Assembly: GCA_022565695.1 (NCBI GenBank)
Contig: JAIUME010000001.1
Location: forward strand, 248,001 to 312,000
DNA length: 64,000 nt
Direction of reading: 5' to 3'
Source of the DNA: Alcanivorax sp.
Lineage (GTDB): Bacteria > Pseudomonadota > Gammaproteobacteria > Pseudomonadales > Alcanivoracaceae
Shown here: positions 22,983 through 32,149 of the stretch, piece after piece
Numbering within the stretch: position 1 is the stretch's first letter
Layout of the letters: each line of letters opens with the position of its first letter
Program-made: the position numbers and the translations under genes
Notes under the pieces: model-generated
Told to the model about the DNA's origin: nothing
Database searches by the model: none
The model's input: the letters and a program-made list of their open reading frames with translations, nothing else

Positions 22983-23873
22983 TTACCGGCAGCGCCGGAA
23001 CGCCAGCGCGTCAGCAAAATGTACCCGCTCAAGATCCGGGTGGTGCCAGTCTGTAATTTCGCCTGCACCCAATACCAACATGCCACCGGGGGCGAGTTTT
23101 TCCGCCAGCCGCGTGACAATTTGCCGTTTCCGCCAGCGGCGGAAATAAATCAGCATGTTCTGGCAAAAAATGATGTCCATATCGCGAATCGGCGCCTGCT
23201 GCAGATCCAGCACATTGAGTCGTGCAAAACAGACTCTGTCACGCAGTGCGTCCTGCACCTGATACTCGCGTTCGTTCAGCTGGCGAAAGTAGCGCTCGCG
23301 CAGCGCGGGGTCGATACGCTCTACCTTGCGCGAGCCGTAAATCGCCTTGCGCGCTTTGGCCAGCGTCGGCAGGCTGATGTCGGTCGCCGTAATGCCGTAG
23401 TAGTCCGACGACTTGCGCGCCTGAAACTGCTCGCTGATCACCATCGCCAGAGAGTAAGGCTCTTCGCCGGTGGAGCAGCCGACGCTCCACACATCCAGGG
23501 AGGACTTCGGCGGGCGCTCGTCGATAAAGCGCTGCACGTACTCTTCCACCAGCGCATAGGAGCCGGGGTGCCGGAAAAAACTGGTTTCCTGCACCGTCAG
23601 GCGATCCACCAGCACAGACCATTCCATCGCCTTGGCGCCGGTCGAGCCGGCCACCAGTTGCTGGTAATAGTCGTCGTAGTCTTCCAGCGCCAGCTCGCGC
23701 ATACGCACGGCAAGACTGTTTTCCAGAAACGGCTTGCGCTCCGGATGAAGTGTCATCCCGGTACGCTCCTCAAGGAGCGTTTTCCAGAGCTCGAACTGTT
23801 CCGAGCTCATCTCCGGGGTGCTGCGAATCGACCAGCTATTCGTCACGTTCGTCACTGCGGGGCTCGGTCTCAT
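22983..23873 (-). CDS. pilK: PilK, CheR-type methyltransferase
   Basis: The 296-residue protein is a CheR-like S-adenosylmethionine methyltransferase. It has the N-terminal helical domain (EQFELWKTLLEERTGMTLHP), LTVQETSFFRHP, the SAM-binding VWSVGCSTGEEPYSLAM, TATDIS and the late FCQNMLIYF. It methylates glutamates of the receptor PilJ. It sits between pilJ and chpA as in P. aeruginosa. The ATG at 23873 has GGAG 9 bp upstream; an internal ATG at 23810 would remove a 21-residue extension but has no spacing to a ribosome site. Confidence 0.94.
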   Translation of the reverse strand: MRPSPAVTNVTNSWSIRSTPEMSSEQFELWKTLLEERTGMTLHPERKPFLENSLAVRMRELALEDYDDYYQQLVAGSTGAKAMEWSVLVDRLTVQETSFFRHPGSYALVEEYVQRFIDERPPKSSLDVWSVGCSTGEEPYSLAMVISEQFQARKSSDYYGITATDISLPTLAKARKAIYGSRKVERIDPALRERYFRQLNEREYQVQDALRDRVCFARLNVLDLQQAPIRDMDIIFCQNMLIYFRRWRKRQIVTRLAEKLAPGGMLVLGAGEITDWHHPDLERVHFADALAFRRCR

Positions 23874-23905
23874 GGTCCCGTCTCCGGAACCGGCTTACAC
23901 CGGAA

Positions 23906-25930
23906 TCAGCTGTGGTCGGGCAGGCGGAAACCTGCCACCGAGTTACGCATTTCCTGAGCCATCTCAGCGAGGTTACCAATGGAGCGCGCCGTTGCCGTGG
24001 TACCGGCAGAGGTCTGCGAGGTAATCTCCTGAATAACGTTCATGGTGTTGGAAATATGACCAGCAGATGCTGCCTGCTGGCGCGCTGCGTTGGAGATGTT
24101 CTGAATCAGATCCGCCAGGTTCTTGGATACGGATTCGATTTCTTCCAGGGCCACACCCGCATCCTGTGCCAGGCGCGCACCCTTCACCACTTCTGCCGTG
24201 GTGTGCTCCATGGAGATAACCGCTTCGTTGGTATCGGTCTGAATGGTTTTTACCAGGGTTTCAATCTGCTTGGTGGCCGCTGCGGAACGTTCCGCGAGGC
24301 GCTGTACTTCATCCGCTACCACCGCGAAGCCTCGCCCTGCTTCACCGGCCATGGACGCCTGAATCGCCGCGTTCAACGCCAGAATGTTGGTCTGATCGGC
24401 AATGTCGTTAATCAGGGATACGATGTCACCGATCTCCTGGGACGATTCACCCAGACGCTTGATCCGTTTCGAGGTTTCCTGAATCTGCTCACGGATGGTG
24501 TCCATGCCGTGGATCGTGGCCTGTACCACTTCGGCGCCCTTGTTGGCGATGGCTACCGCCCGTTCCGCTACCGCTGCCGACTCGGCGGCGTTGGCTGATA
24601 CCTGGTCAATGGACACCGCCATCTCGTTCACCGCCGCCGAGGCGCCGGCAATTTCCTGGGCCTGGTGCTCGGACGCTTCCGCCAGATGCATCGCCGTGGA
24701 CTGGGTTTCCTGGGCCGCGGAGGCCACCTGCACCGCTGTCTGGTTAATGGTCTGTACCAGAGAACGCAGCTGGTCAATGGAGTAGTTGATGGAGTCGGCG
24801 ATGGCGCCGGTGAAGTCCTCGGTTACCGTCGCCTGCACGGTAAGGTCACCATCAGCAAGGTCGCCAAGCTCATCCAGCAGACGCAGAATCGCCGCCTGGT
24901 TCCGCTGGTTCTCTGCTTCCAGTTCGTCCCGCTGGGATTGCGCGTAGCGCTGCCGGAAGGCCACGATGATGCCGATCAGGAACAGGGCGACGGCACTGAA
25001 AATCAGGCCCACGGTTACTGACGGGAATACGCCGCCGGTAGACGCTTCAAACTGGTTGTTCAGCTCAGTGGCTTCCGCCAGCAGATCCTGAGTACGACGG
25101 AAGATGTTGTCCGCCGCGACCCGGACCCGGAACAGCTCGGGCGCTGTTTCCAGAATCTGGTCAACAGACTGGTTGACGAACTCGTCGAACAGGTCAGCAA
25201 TTTCCGCCAGGAAGTCCAGCGCTTCGGGGTCATCAATCTGCGTAATACCCTGAGAGGCATCACCTTCAATCATGCCGTTAAGAACACGTTCGAACAGCGC
25301 GGCGTCACGGCCGAAGGCATCGGCTGCCACAACAGAGCCGTCGCCACCTTCCAGCACTCGCGCGATGGATCGCACGATACGCTCTGCCAGCCAGGACTGG
25401 CGCTGGGCGTAAGCAACCTGATCCGGCGCAGCGTTATACCCGATCATGATTTCGACGACCGCTTCGTACTCAGCCTGCAGCGCGGGGATGGTCTGGGCCA
25501 GGGTGTCCGCTTCTTCGTGCAGATCGATAACGGTATCTTCACCATTAAGAATGATCTCCGCATTGCGGCGCACGTCGAGCCAGGTGGTGTTCAGACGCTC
25601 ACGCAGATCGGCATCTGCCGAGCGAGCATCGATCACCTCGTCCCAGGCGGTCTGGAAATTGTTACGCGCATCACTCAGCAGCTCGAACGCCTCGGCATTA
25701 CCTGCCGCGGCCTCCAGTGCGCTCTTCGCAATCTGCTGGGAAATCACTCGCATGTCTGAGGCAGAGGTTACCTGCTCTTTCGCGATACCCGCCTGATAGG
25801 CCAGCAAGGCGAAAGTGAATACCGCCGCCACCGTCGCCACCACCGCGCCAAAGACAAGGCCCAGGCTTAACGGGCCGGCACCCGCGCCACCGCGCAGCTT
25901 GGCAAACAGTTCTCCCGAATTGGACTTCAT
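23906..25930 (-). CDS. pilJ: PilJ, methyl-accepting receptor of the Pil-Chp system
   Basis: The 674-residue protein has two membrane spans (about 25-47 and 302-325) flanking a helical periplasmic sensor domain with PilJ-type sequence, a short HAMP-like part, and the long cytoplasmic coiled coil ending in a hairpin with [20 protein letters not shown] and [16 protein letters not shown]. In P. aeruginosa PilJ reads pilus attachment and relays it to ChpA through PilI. Length (682 there) and gene order match. GGGAG precedes the ATG. It has no C-terminal pentapeptide for tethering PilK or ChpB. Confidence 0.95.
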   Translation of the reverse strand: MKSNSGELFAKLRGGAGAGPLSLGLVFGAVVATVAAVFTFALLAYQAGIAKEQVTSASDMRVISQQIAKSALEAAAGNAEAFELLSDARNNFQTAWDEVIDARSADADLRERLNTTWLDVRRNAEIILNGEDTVIDLHEEADTLAQTIPALQAEYEAVVEIMIGYNAAPDQVAYAQRQSWLAERIVRSIARVLEGGDGSVVAADAFGRDAALFERVLNGMIEGDASQGITQIDDPEALDFLAEIADLFDEFVNQSVDQILETAPELFRVRVAADNIFRRTQDLLAEATELNNQFEASTGGVFPSVTVGLIFSAVALFLIGIIVAFRQRYAQSQRDELEAENQRNQAAILRLLDELGDLADGDLTVQATVTEDFTGAIADSINYSIDQLRSLVQTINQTAVQVASAAQETQSTAMHLAEASEHQAQEIAGASAAVNEMAVSIDQVSANAAESAAVAERAVAIANKGAEVVQATIHGMDTIREQIQETSKRIKRLGESSQEIGDIVSLINDIADQTNILALNAAIQASMAGEAGRGFAVVADEVQRLAERSAAATKQIETLVKTIQTDTNEAVISMEHTTAEVVKGARLAQDAGVALEEIESVSKNLADLIQNISNAARQQAASAGHISNTMNVIQEITSQTSAGTTATARSIGNLAEMAQEMRNSVAGFRLPDHS

Positions 25931-25997
25931 AACTCTGGCTCCCGGCCTGGCTTTTCGCTCGTTTTATTAGTGCTGCTTGACGCTGAAGCGTCCCCGA

Positions 25998-26543
25998 TCA
26001 CCCGGTGCGGGCAACCTGTAAAAATCTTGGATCATCGGCAAGCTGGAACAGGCTGAACACTGCCCACAATTCGCCGTCACGCATGTAAGCGCCCCGGGTA
26101 TAGGGCGTCACGGACTCGTCTGCCGCCGGCGGCTCGGCCATGAAGCCATCCACCGGAAAATGCTGCATCCCGAGCACCTCATCCACGGCCAGGCCGGTGT
26201 AGAGATCCCCCTCATCAATCACCAGCAGACGCCGACGGCGCTCCTGCAGGGTCGATATCTTGTCGAGGAAGCCGGTGAGATCCATCACCGTCATCAGGCG
26301 GCCACGCACATTGGCCACCCCTTTCATCCAGCTCAGCACCCCCGGCACCCGGGTGTAGGGCGGCACTTTGAGAATTTCGGAGACTTCGTCCAGGGGCGCC
26401 ACGTAGCGCACACCGTCGAGAATGAAGCCGATGCCGCTCCAGTAACGGACCAGATCCTGCTTGGAAGGCAGCTCCGCAGCCTTGTCGCGGCAGCGAAAGT
26501 AATACTCTGCCAGCTTGATGTAGGCTGCCGATGCTGCGCTCAT
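25998..26543 (-). CDS. pilI: PilI, CheW-like adaptor
   Basis: The 181-residue protein is a CheW-like domain with the segments GFILDGVRYVAPLDEVSEIL, VPGVLSWMKGVANVRGRLMT and VDEVLGMQHFPVDGF. PilI connects the receptor PilJ to the ChpA kinase. It lies between pilH and pilJ with a gap of 22 bp on the upstream side. Length agrees with PilI of Pseudomonas (178). Confidence 0.93.
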   Translation of the reverse strand: MSAASAAYIKLAEYYFRCRDKAAELPSKQDLVRYWSGIGFILDGVRYVAPLDEVSEILKVPPYTRVPGVLSWMKGVANVRGRLMTVMDLTGFLDKISTLQERRRRLLVIDEGDLYTGLAVDEVLGMQHFPVDGFMAEPPAADESVTPYTRGAYMRDGELWAVFSLFQLADDPRFLQVARTG

Positions 26544-26565
26544 CCCCGCTTACCCCCTGTGCTCA

Positions 26566-26934
26566 TCAGCTGCCAGCAAGCAGTCTGTCGACGGTCTTGA
26601 TCAGCACATCTTCATCCACCGGCTTGGTCAGGTAGTCTTTTGCCCCCTGACGCTTGCCCCAGACGCGATCTGTCTCCTGATCCTTGGTGGTGACGATCAC
26701 AATCGGTATTTCCGCTGTATCGGCACCCTTGGTCAGCTGGCGCGTGGCCTGGAAGCCATTCAGCCCCGGCATCACCACGTCCATCAGGACCAGATCCGGG
26801 TGCTCCGCCCGAGCCACGGCCACGCCGTCGGCGCCGTTGGCGGCTTCGAGCACTTCGTGCCCGTGTTTCTCGAGGATCTCCCGAAACTTGTAGGTCTCCG
26901 TCGGAGAATCATCCACGATCAGAATGCGTGCCAT
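26566..26934 (-). CDS. pilH: PilH, CheY-like response regulator
   Basis: The 122-residue single receiver domain has the acidic pair DDS at 7-9, phospho-accepting Asp in LVLMDVVMPGLNG near 52, Thr in VIVTTKDQ and Lys in DYLTKPVDE. In P. aeruginosa PilH opposes PilG, mainly acting on the retraction side of pilus control or as a phosphate sink. It is the second gene of the operon. Confidence 0.94.
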   Translation of the reverse strand: MARILIVDDSPTETYKFREILEKHGHEVLEAANGADGVAVARAEHPDLVLMDVVMPGLNGFQATRQLTKGADTAEIPIVIVTTKDQETDRVWGKRQGAKDYLTKPVDEDVLIKTVDRLLAGS

Positions 26935-26976
26935 AGTATCCTCTTGCCCTGCTACCCGCCGTCCGGCGGGGAGCCT

Positions 26977-27360
26977 CTAGTTAGCCATATGCGCGCGAAT
27001 TGCGCCAAGCAACTCTTCTTTCGAGAATGGCTTGGTCAGGTATTCGTCGGACCCCACGATACGCCCTTTCGCCTTATCAAACAGCCCGTCTTTGCTGGAC
27101 AGCATGATCACCGGGGTGCTTTTGAAGGCGCTGTTGTTCTTGATCAGCGCGCAAGTCTGATAGCCATCCAGCCGGGGCATCATGATGTCAACGAAGATGA
27201 TATTGGGCCGGGTATCAGCAATCTTGGCCAAGGCGTCAAACCCGTCCGTCGCTGTAATGACGGTGCATCCGGCCTTCTGCAACAAGGTTTCTGCGGTGCG
27301 ACGAATCGTTTTGGAGTCGTCGATCACCATTACCTTGAGATCCTGAAAATTGTCAGTCAT
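26977..27360 (-). CDS. pilG: PilG, CheY-like response regulator
   Basis: The 127-residue single receiver domain shows MVIDDSKTIRRTAETLLQKA, phospho-accepting Asp in IIFVDIMMPRLDG near 57, MLSSKDGLFDKAKGRIVGS and EYLTKPFSKEE. PilG is the main output regulator of the Pil-Chp system, promoting pilus extension through PilB and FimL and raising cyclic AMP in Pseudomonas. It is the first gene of the minus-strand operon pilGHIJK-chpABC; the 303 bp upstream separate it from gshB. Confidence 0.95.
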   Translation of the reverse strand: MTDNFQDLKVMVIDDSKTIRRTAETLLQKAGCTVITATDGFDALAKIADTRPNIIFVDIMMPRLDGYQTCALIKNNSAFKSTPVIMLSSKDGLFDKAKGRIVGSDEYLTKPFSKEELLGAIRAHMAN

Positions 27361-27663
27361 GGAAACTGCCTTTAACCGTGAACCGAAATGGAAGGCGTAA
27401 CGTATTGTATTATTTGCCTTTTATTCTGCTGTCGGGCGGTTTCGCCCGGTTCCGTGCCCCTGGCTGAGTTTTTTAACATAGTTTCCACATTCAATCTATA
27501 AAACCCTGGCAGCATTGAGAAAAGGCTCCCATCGGGGCGCCCTGATTGCTACTATCCTGATGCTTGATGGCGCACCGGCTTTTCTGGCGACGCCACGTTA
27601 CATTGACACTTATCACCGATATCCGCACCCCAATTGACGGCGGGTATCCCAGCGGGGTCTGAC
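27361..27663. promoter_or_regulatory. Divergent promoter region pilG / gshB
   Basis: This 303 bp gap carries no gene. The part next to pilG is AT-rich, with minus-strand TAATAC and TACAAT hexamers at about 27406-27414 that could be a -10 box. A hairpin with arms CGGGCG/CGCCCG and GTTT loop lies at 27433-27448, within the pilG leader or promoter. On the gshB side a TTGACA hexamer at 27603-27608 has no matching -10 at normal spacing. I could not fix either transcription start. Confidence 0.45.
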
Positions 27664-28620
27664 ATGTCTGTCACAATCGGGGTCGTGATGGACCCCATCG
27701 CCAAGATCAAGCCCTGGAAAGACAGCACCTTCGCCATGCTACTGGAAGCCCAGCGCCGTGGCTGGCCCGTGCTGTATATGGAGCCGGGCGACCTGTATGT
27801 GCGCGATGGCCGGACGTTTGCCGGCGCCCGCCCGCTGACCGTCACGGACCAGCTGGAGCAGTTCTTCAGCCTCGGCGAGCCCCGCAATCTGGACCTCGCC
27901 GACCTGGATATCGTGCTGATGCGCCAGGACCCGCCGTTCAACACCGAGTACGTCTACACCACCTATCTGCTTGAAAAAGCAGAGCGCGAGGGCGTGCTGG
28001 TGGTCAACCGCCCCGGCAGCGTGCGGGACTGCAACGAGAAGCTGTTCGCCACCGAATTCCCCCAGTGCTGCGTCCCGACCCTGGTCACCAGCCGCGCCGA
28101 TCTGCTCAAGGACTTTGTGCGGGAATTCGGTGACACCGTGATGAAACCCCTGGACGGCATGGGCGGCAGCAACATCTTCCGGGTCCAGCGCGATAGCCCG
28201 AACATCAGCGTGGTGATCGAGGTGCTGACCCAGCACGGCCGCACACCGATCATGGTGCAGCGCTATATTCCGGAGATCACCCAGGGCGACAAGCGCATCC
28301 TGATGATCAACGGCGAGCCGGTGCCCTATGCCCTGGCGCGCATCCCCCAGAAAGGCGAGTTCCGCGGCAATCTGGCCGCTGGCGGCACCGGCGAGGGGCG
28401 TGAGCTGACCGACCGTGACCGCTGGATCTGCGAGCAGGTGGGGCCAACGCTCAAGCGCAAGGGGCTCTATTTCGTCGGCCTGGACGTGATCGGCGACTAT
28501 CTCACCGAGATCAATGTCACCAGCCCCACCTGCATCCGTGAACTGGACAAGCACTTCGGCATCAACATCGCGGGCGATCTGTTCGACACCCTGCTGACAC
28601 TGAAGCAGAACAAGGCCTGA
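27664..28620 (+). CDS. gshB: Glutathione synthetase
   Basis: The 318-residue protein (E. coli GshB 316) joins gamma-glutamylcysteine and glycine using ATP. It shows GVVMDPIAKIKPWKDSTFAM at the start, the ATP-grasp features VMKPLDGMGGSNIFRV, MVQRYIPEITQGDKRILMIN, RIPQKGEFRGNLAAGG and the metal-binding end DVIGDYLTEINVTSPT. The ATG at 27664 gives the family N-terminus; the frame runs on upstream to 27634. It is followed by the TonB-like gene with a gap of 5 bp, an arrangement also seen in P. aeruginosa. Confidence 0.97.
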   Translation: MSVTIGVVMDPIAKIKPWKDSTFAMLLEAQRRGWPVLYMEPGDLYVRDGRTFAGARPLTVTDQLEQFFSLGEPRNLDLADLDIVLMRQDPPFNTEYVYTTYLLEKAEREGVLVVNRPGSVRDCNEKLFATEFPQCCVPTLVTSRADLLKDFVREFGDTVMKPLDGMGGSNIFRVQRDSPNISVVIEVLTQHGRTPIMVQRYIPEITQGDKRILMINGEPVPYALARIPQKGEFRGNLAAGGTGEGRELTDRDRWICEQVGPTLKRKGLYFVGLDVIGDYLTEINVTSPTCIRELDKHFGINIAGDLFDTLLTLKQNKA

Positions 28621-28625
28621 CCCGG

Positions 28626-29504
28626 ATGGCTCAAACCACTGCGCCCGTTTCGCCGTCCGACCGCCTCAGCTTTACGCTGTTTGTGGCGGTGGCCGTGCAC
28701 GCCACCCTGATCTTCGGCGTCGGCTTTGCGCCAGAGCGGCCGGCCGCCGGCGCACGCACCCTGGAAGTGACCCTGACCCAGCACCGCAGCGAACAGGCGC
28801 CAGAGGATGCGGATTTCATCGCCCAGGCCAATCAGGTCGGTTCCGGTGATCTGGCCGACAAGGCCGAGCTCACCACCACGGAGCTGAGCGATTTTGCTGA
28901 CAGCAAGATCGAGACGGTGCAGCTGCAGGCCCCGAGTGTGCTGGAGCGCAGTGAGCGCGTACCGCAACAGCTGGTCATCACCACCGAAGCCGAGTCATCC
29001 CGGCAGGTCAACGCGCGCCCGGAACAGGAAGACAGCCCGCAGAATCTGCCCGTGGCGGATCGGGAGTCTCTGGACGCCATGAGTCAGGAAATCGCCAGCC
29101 TGCAGGCGCGGCTGGACAACCAGCGCCAGGCCTATGCCAAGCGCCCCCGGGTGCACCGGCTGACGTCGGTGTCGGCCAAGGCGCATTTCGAGGCGCTGTA
29201 TATCGATGCGTTCCGCCGCGATGTGGAAGAGGCCGGCACGCGCAATTTCCCCAGCCGGGCCCTGAGCCAGCAGACCTTCGGCAATGTGCGTCTGATGGTC
29301 GCCATCAACGCCGATGGCAGTGTCCGTGATGTCGAAGTCCTGCAATCCTCGGGGCATGGTTTCCTGGATCAGGCGGCCATACAGAGCGTGCGCCTGGCGG
29401 CGCCGTTTGCACCCTTCACCGGGGAGATGCGCGAGCGGGCGGATATTCTGGAGATCATCCGCACCTGGCGCTTCGACCCCCGACAGATCGTCACCAGCCA
29501 CTGA
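28626..29504 (+). CDS. TonB-family protein, TonB3-like
   Basis: The 292-residue protein has one N-terminal membrane span (about 15-33, FTLFVAVAVHATLIFGVGFA), a long charged periplasmic stretch with a coiled-coil part (SLDAMSQEIASLQARLDNQR), and a C-terminal TonB domain (about 205-290; RLMVAINADGSVRDVEVLQS and WRFDPRQI). In P. aeruginosa the gene at this position is tonB3, required for normal twitching motility. The lack of the Pro-rich spacer typical of TonB1 fits TonB3. It probably works at the cell envelope with type IV pili rather than iron uptake, an inference from synteny. Confidence 0.85.
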   Translation: MAQTTAPVSPSDRLSFTLFVAVAVHATLIFGVGFAPERPAAGARTLEVTLTQHRSEQAPEDADFIAQANQVGSGDLADKAELTTTELSDFADSKIETVQLQAPSVLERSERVPQQLVITTEAESSRQVNARPEQEDSPQNLPVADRESLDAMSQEIASLQARLDNQRQAYAKRPRVHRLTSVSAKAHFEALYIDAFRRDVEEAGTRNFPSRALSQQTFGNVRLMVAINADGSVRDVEVLQSSGHGFLDQAAIQSVRLAAPFAPFTGEMRERADILEIIRTWRFDPRQIVTSH

Positions 29505-29567
29505 CGGATTACCGGCAGCCGCCACGGCATGCTTGCCCGGACGTCCCACCACACTGATACTGCACTC

Positions 29568-30125
29568 ATGTCATCTTTTGCCCACCAGCTGCTGATCGCC
29601 ATGCCCCAGATGGCGGACCCCGGGTTCTACCGGACCGTCACCTATATCGTTGAGCACAATGACGAAGGCGCCATGGGGCTGATCATCAATCAACCCATGG
29701 GTATTACCCTGTCGCATCTGTTCGAGGATCTGGCCATCACGCCGCGTGTCAGCGTCGATGCGGCGCACCCGGTCGTGTGCGGCGGCCCGGTGCAGACCGA
29801 TACCGGATTTGTCCTGCACCCGGCTACAGAGCGCGCCTGGAATTCCTCCGTCATGCTGCAAGACGGTCTGTGCATGACCACCTCAAAAGACGTGCTGGAT
29901 GCCATTGCCCTGGGCGCTGGCCCGGCGCACTCGCTGGTGGCGCTGGGTTATGCCGGGTGGGATGCAGGGCAACTGGAGGCCGAACTGGCCGATAACGCCT
30001 GGCTCACCACACCCGCCACCGAGTCGCTGCTGTTCGAGGTCCCGTTTGATCAACGATGGCAGGCTGCGGCGCGCCAGCTGGGCATCGACGTACATCTGCT
30101 GTCGACGCAGGCCGGGCATGCCTGA
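29568..30125 (+). CDS. YqgE/AlgH family protein
   Basis: The 185-residue product matches the UPF0301 family: FAHQLLIAMPQMADPGFYRT, VTYIVEHNDEGAMGLIINQP and VCGGPVQTDTGFVLHP. The family is widespread and its function is unproved; in Pseudomonas it is called AlgH. Start chosen at ATG 29568 (MSSFAHQ); the upstream extension to 29529 does not fit the family. It overlaps ruvX by 8 bp, with the pair co-transcribed as in most gammaproteobacteria. Confidence 0.93.
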   Translation: MSSFAHQLLIAMPQMADPGFYRTVTYIVEHNDEGAMGLIINQPMGITLSHLFEDLAITPRVSVDAAHPVVCGGPVQTDTGFVLHPATERAWNSSVMLQDGLCMTTSKDVLDAIALGAGPAHSLVALGYAGWDAGQLEAELADNAWLTTPATESLLFEVPFDQRWQAAARQLGIDVHLLSTQAGHA

Positions 30126-30573
30126 GGCCGCATCCGACGCCACGCCTGCCGGGGCCCGCACGCTGATGGGGTTCGATTTCGGCACCCGCAAGATCGGTAT
30201 TGCGGTGGGCCAGTCAATCACCGGCACCGCCACACCCCTGCCAGCCCTGCCGGCCCGGGACGGCATCCCGGACTGGGCCGCTGTGCAGCAATTGATCGCG
30301 GAATGGCAACCCGACCAGCTGGTGGTAGGATTGCCCTTGAACATGGATGCCACCGAAAGTGATCTGAGCCGTCGCGCGCGCAAGTTCGCGGGACGCCTCA
30401 AGGGCCGTTTCGGCAAGGCCGTGGTACTGGTGGACGAACGCCTTTCCACCCGCGAAGCCCGTGATCGCATGGGTGATGCATATCGGGGTGGCGCCGATCC
30501 GAGAGTGGACAGCATGGCCGCCGCCATATTGATCGAAGCCTATTTCACCGATGGCGCAGGAGACGTGCTGTGA
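30118..30573 (+). CDS. ruvX: Holliday junction resolvase-like RuvX/YqgF
   Basis: The 151-residue protein has the RNase H-like fold signature GFDFGTRKIGIAVGQ, VVGLPLNMDATES, and VDERLSTREAR with DSMAAAILIE at the end, all usual for YqgF/RuvX. The family acts in 16S rRNA 5' processing (as YqgF) and may cut recombination junctions. Start at ATG 30118 inside the YqgE gene; its stop overlaps the GTG start of pyrR. Confidence 0.93.
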   Translation: MPEAASDATPAGARTLMGFDFGTRKIGIAVGQSITGTATPLPALPARDGIPDWAAVQQLIAEWQPDQLVVGLPLNMDATESDLSRRARKFAGRLKGRFGKAVVLVDERLSTREARDRMGDAYRGGADPRVDSMAAAILIEAYFTDGAGDVL

Positions 30574-31136
30574 GTACAGAACCGGACAGCCGGCATTTTG
30601 ACAGCGGCCACATCGAAGGGCTGCTGGACAGCATGGCGGAGCAGTTGCTGGCCCATGTGCGTGATCATGGCCTTAGCAACGACGGCCTCAGCGGCTATGC
30701 CCTGGTCGGCATTCATTCCGGCGGCGCCTGGGTCGCGCAGGCGTTGCAGGCGCGGCTGGACAAGCATCAGCCAGGCAAGACTGTGCCACTGGGCACGCTG
30801 GACATCAGCTTCTATCGTGACGATTTTTCTCACCGCGGCATGACCGCCAGGGTAAGGCCCACGGCGCTGCCTTTCGACGTCGACGGCGCCCACCTGATTC
30901 TCGTCGATGACGCCCTGATGAGTGGCCGCACCGCCCGCGCGGCGCTGAACGAATTGTTCGACTACGGGCGCCCTGCCAGCGTCACACTGGCGGTGTTGTT
31001 CGATATCGGGCGCCGGGAGCTGCCCATCAGTGCGGATATTTGTGGTCAGCGCGTGGCATTGCCCCCCGGACACCGGGTAGAATTACGCGGACCCACACCG
31101 CTCACGGCGGACGTCATCGAAAAAGGGCCACAATGA
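30570..31136 (+). CDS. pyrR: PyrR-like phosphoribosyltransferase, pyrimidine regulator
   Basis: The 188-residue product has the PRPP-binding motif [18 protein letters not shown] (about 108-125), the type I PRTase signature of PyrR/uracil phosphoribosyltransferase, with [14 protein letters not shown] and [13 protein letters not shown]. In Gram-positives PyrR binds pyr mRNA leaders; in Pseudomonas it regulates pyr genes and may have weak UPRTase activity. The start codon GTG at 30570 overlaps the ruvX stop and the stop overlaps the pyrB ATG. No attenuator-like hairpin can be assigned here because the genes overlap. Confidence 0.93.
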   Translation: MSTEPDSRHFDSGHIEGLLDSMAEQLLAHVRDHGLSNDGLSGYALVGIHSGGAWVAQALQARLDKHQPGKTVPLGTLDISFYRDDFSHRGMTARVRPTALPFDVDGAHLILVDDALMSGRTARAALNELFDYGRPASVTLAVLFDIGRRELPISADICGQRVALPPGHRVELRGPTPLTADVIEKGPQ

Positions 31137-32149
31137 TCGCAGAGCCATCATCGGATCCCCTGCAACTTACCAGCGACGGTCAGTTGAGGAATTTCATTTC
31201 CATCGAAGGCCTGCCCCGCTCCGTTCTCGAACAGATTCTGGATAACGCCGCCTCCTTCGTGGATGTGGGCGACCGCGCCATCAAGAAAGTCCCCCTGCTG
31301 CGCGGCAAGACCGTGGTCAATCTGTTCTTCGAGGCCAGCACCCGCACCCGCACCACTTTCGAGCTGGCCGCCAAGCGCCTGTCCGCCGACGTGCTCAATA
31401 TCGACATCGCCCGCTCGGCCACCAGCAAGGGCGAGTCCCTGATGGACATGCTGCGCAATCTGGAAGCCATGGCCAGCGACATGTTCGTGGTGCGCCATGC
31501 GGATTCCGGCGCCGCCCATTACATCGCCCGCCATGCTACCCCCGACGTCGCCATCATCAACGCCGGCGACGGTCGCCACGAGCATCCGACCCAGGCGATG
31601 CTGGACATGTACACGATCCGCCACTACAAGGGCGGCTTCGCCGGGCTGAAAGTGGCCATCGTCGGCGACATCCTGCACTCGCGGGTGGCGCGCTCGCAGA
31701 TTCATGCCCTGAACATTCTCGGCGCCGAAGAAGTGCGCGTCATCGGCCCGAAGACCCTGCTGCCGGCAGATATCGACAGCCTTGGCGTCAGCGTCTTTAC
31801 CGATCTCGACCAGGGTCTGCAGGGGGTGGATGTGGTGATCGCCCTGCGCCTGCAGAAAGAGCGCATGGACTCCGCGCTGCTGCCCTCCGAAACCGAATTC
31901 TTCAATCTCTACGGCCTCACTGACGAGCGGCTGCGGCATGCGCATCCGGACGCCATCATCATGCATCCGGGCCCCATCAACCGGGGCGTGGAAATCGCCT
32001 CGGAAGTGGCCGACGGCAAGCGCTCGGTCATCCTCCATCAGGTGACCTTCGGCATCGCCGTGCGCATGGCCGTGATGTCGATGTGCATGAGCGGCCGGGA
32101 AACCGAGCAGCGCGCAGATCACGGAGGTGCCCATGCAACCCCGCGCTGA
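31133..32149 (+). CDS. pyrB: Aspartate carbamoyltransferase catalytic chain
   Basis: The 338-residue chain condenses carbamoyl phosphate and aspartate. Seen are the carbamoyl-phosphate motif [54 protein letters not shown], and the [11 protein letters not shown] loop. The start ATG at 31133 overlaps the pyrR stop (ATGA) and leaves an N-terminal extension of about 30 residues as in Pseudomonas, where the longer chain assembles with an inactive PyrC. It overlaps the following pyrC-like gene by 17 bp; no pyrI gene is present, consistent with the Pseudomonas-type dodecamer. Confidence 0.96.
   Translation: MIAEPSSDPLQLTSDGQLRNFISIEGLPRSVLEQILDNAASFVDVGDRAIKKVPLLRGKTVVNLFFEASTRTRTTFELAAKRLSADVLNIDIARSATSKGESLMDMLRNLEAMASDMFVVRHADSGAAHYIARHATPDVAIINAGDGRHEHPTQAMLDMYTIRHYKGGFAGLKVAIVGDILHSRVARSQIHALNILGAEEVRVIGPKTLLPADIDSLGVSVFTDLDQGLQGVDVVIALRLQKERMDSALLPSETEFFNLYGLTDERLRHAHPDAIIMHPGPINRGVEIASEVADGKRSVILHQVTFGIAVRMAVMSMCMSGRETEQRADHGGAHATPR

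Noticed and set aside
27601-27640. A sigma-70 promoter for gshB around the TTGACA at 27603
   Set aside because: No TATAAT-like hexamer lies at 16-18 bp from it, so I did not assign a promoter.
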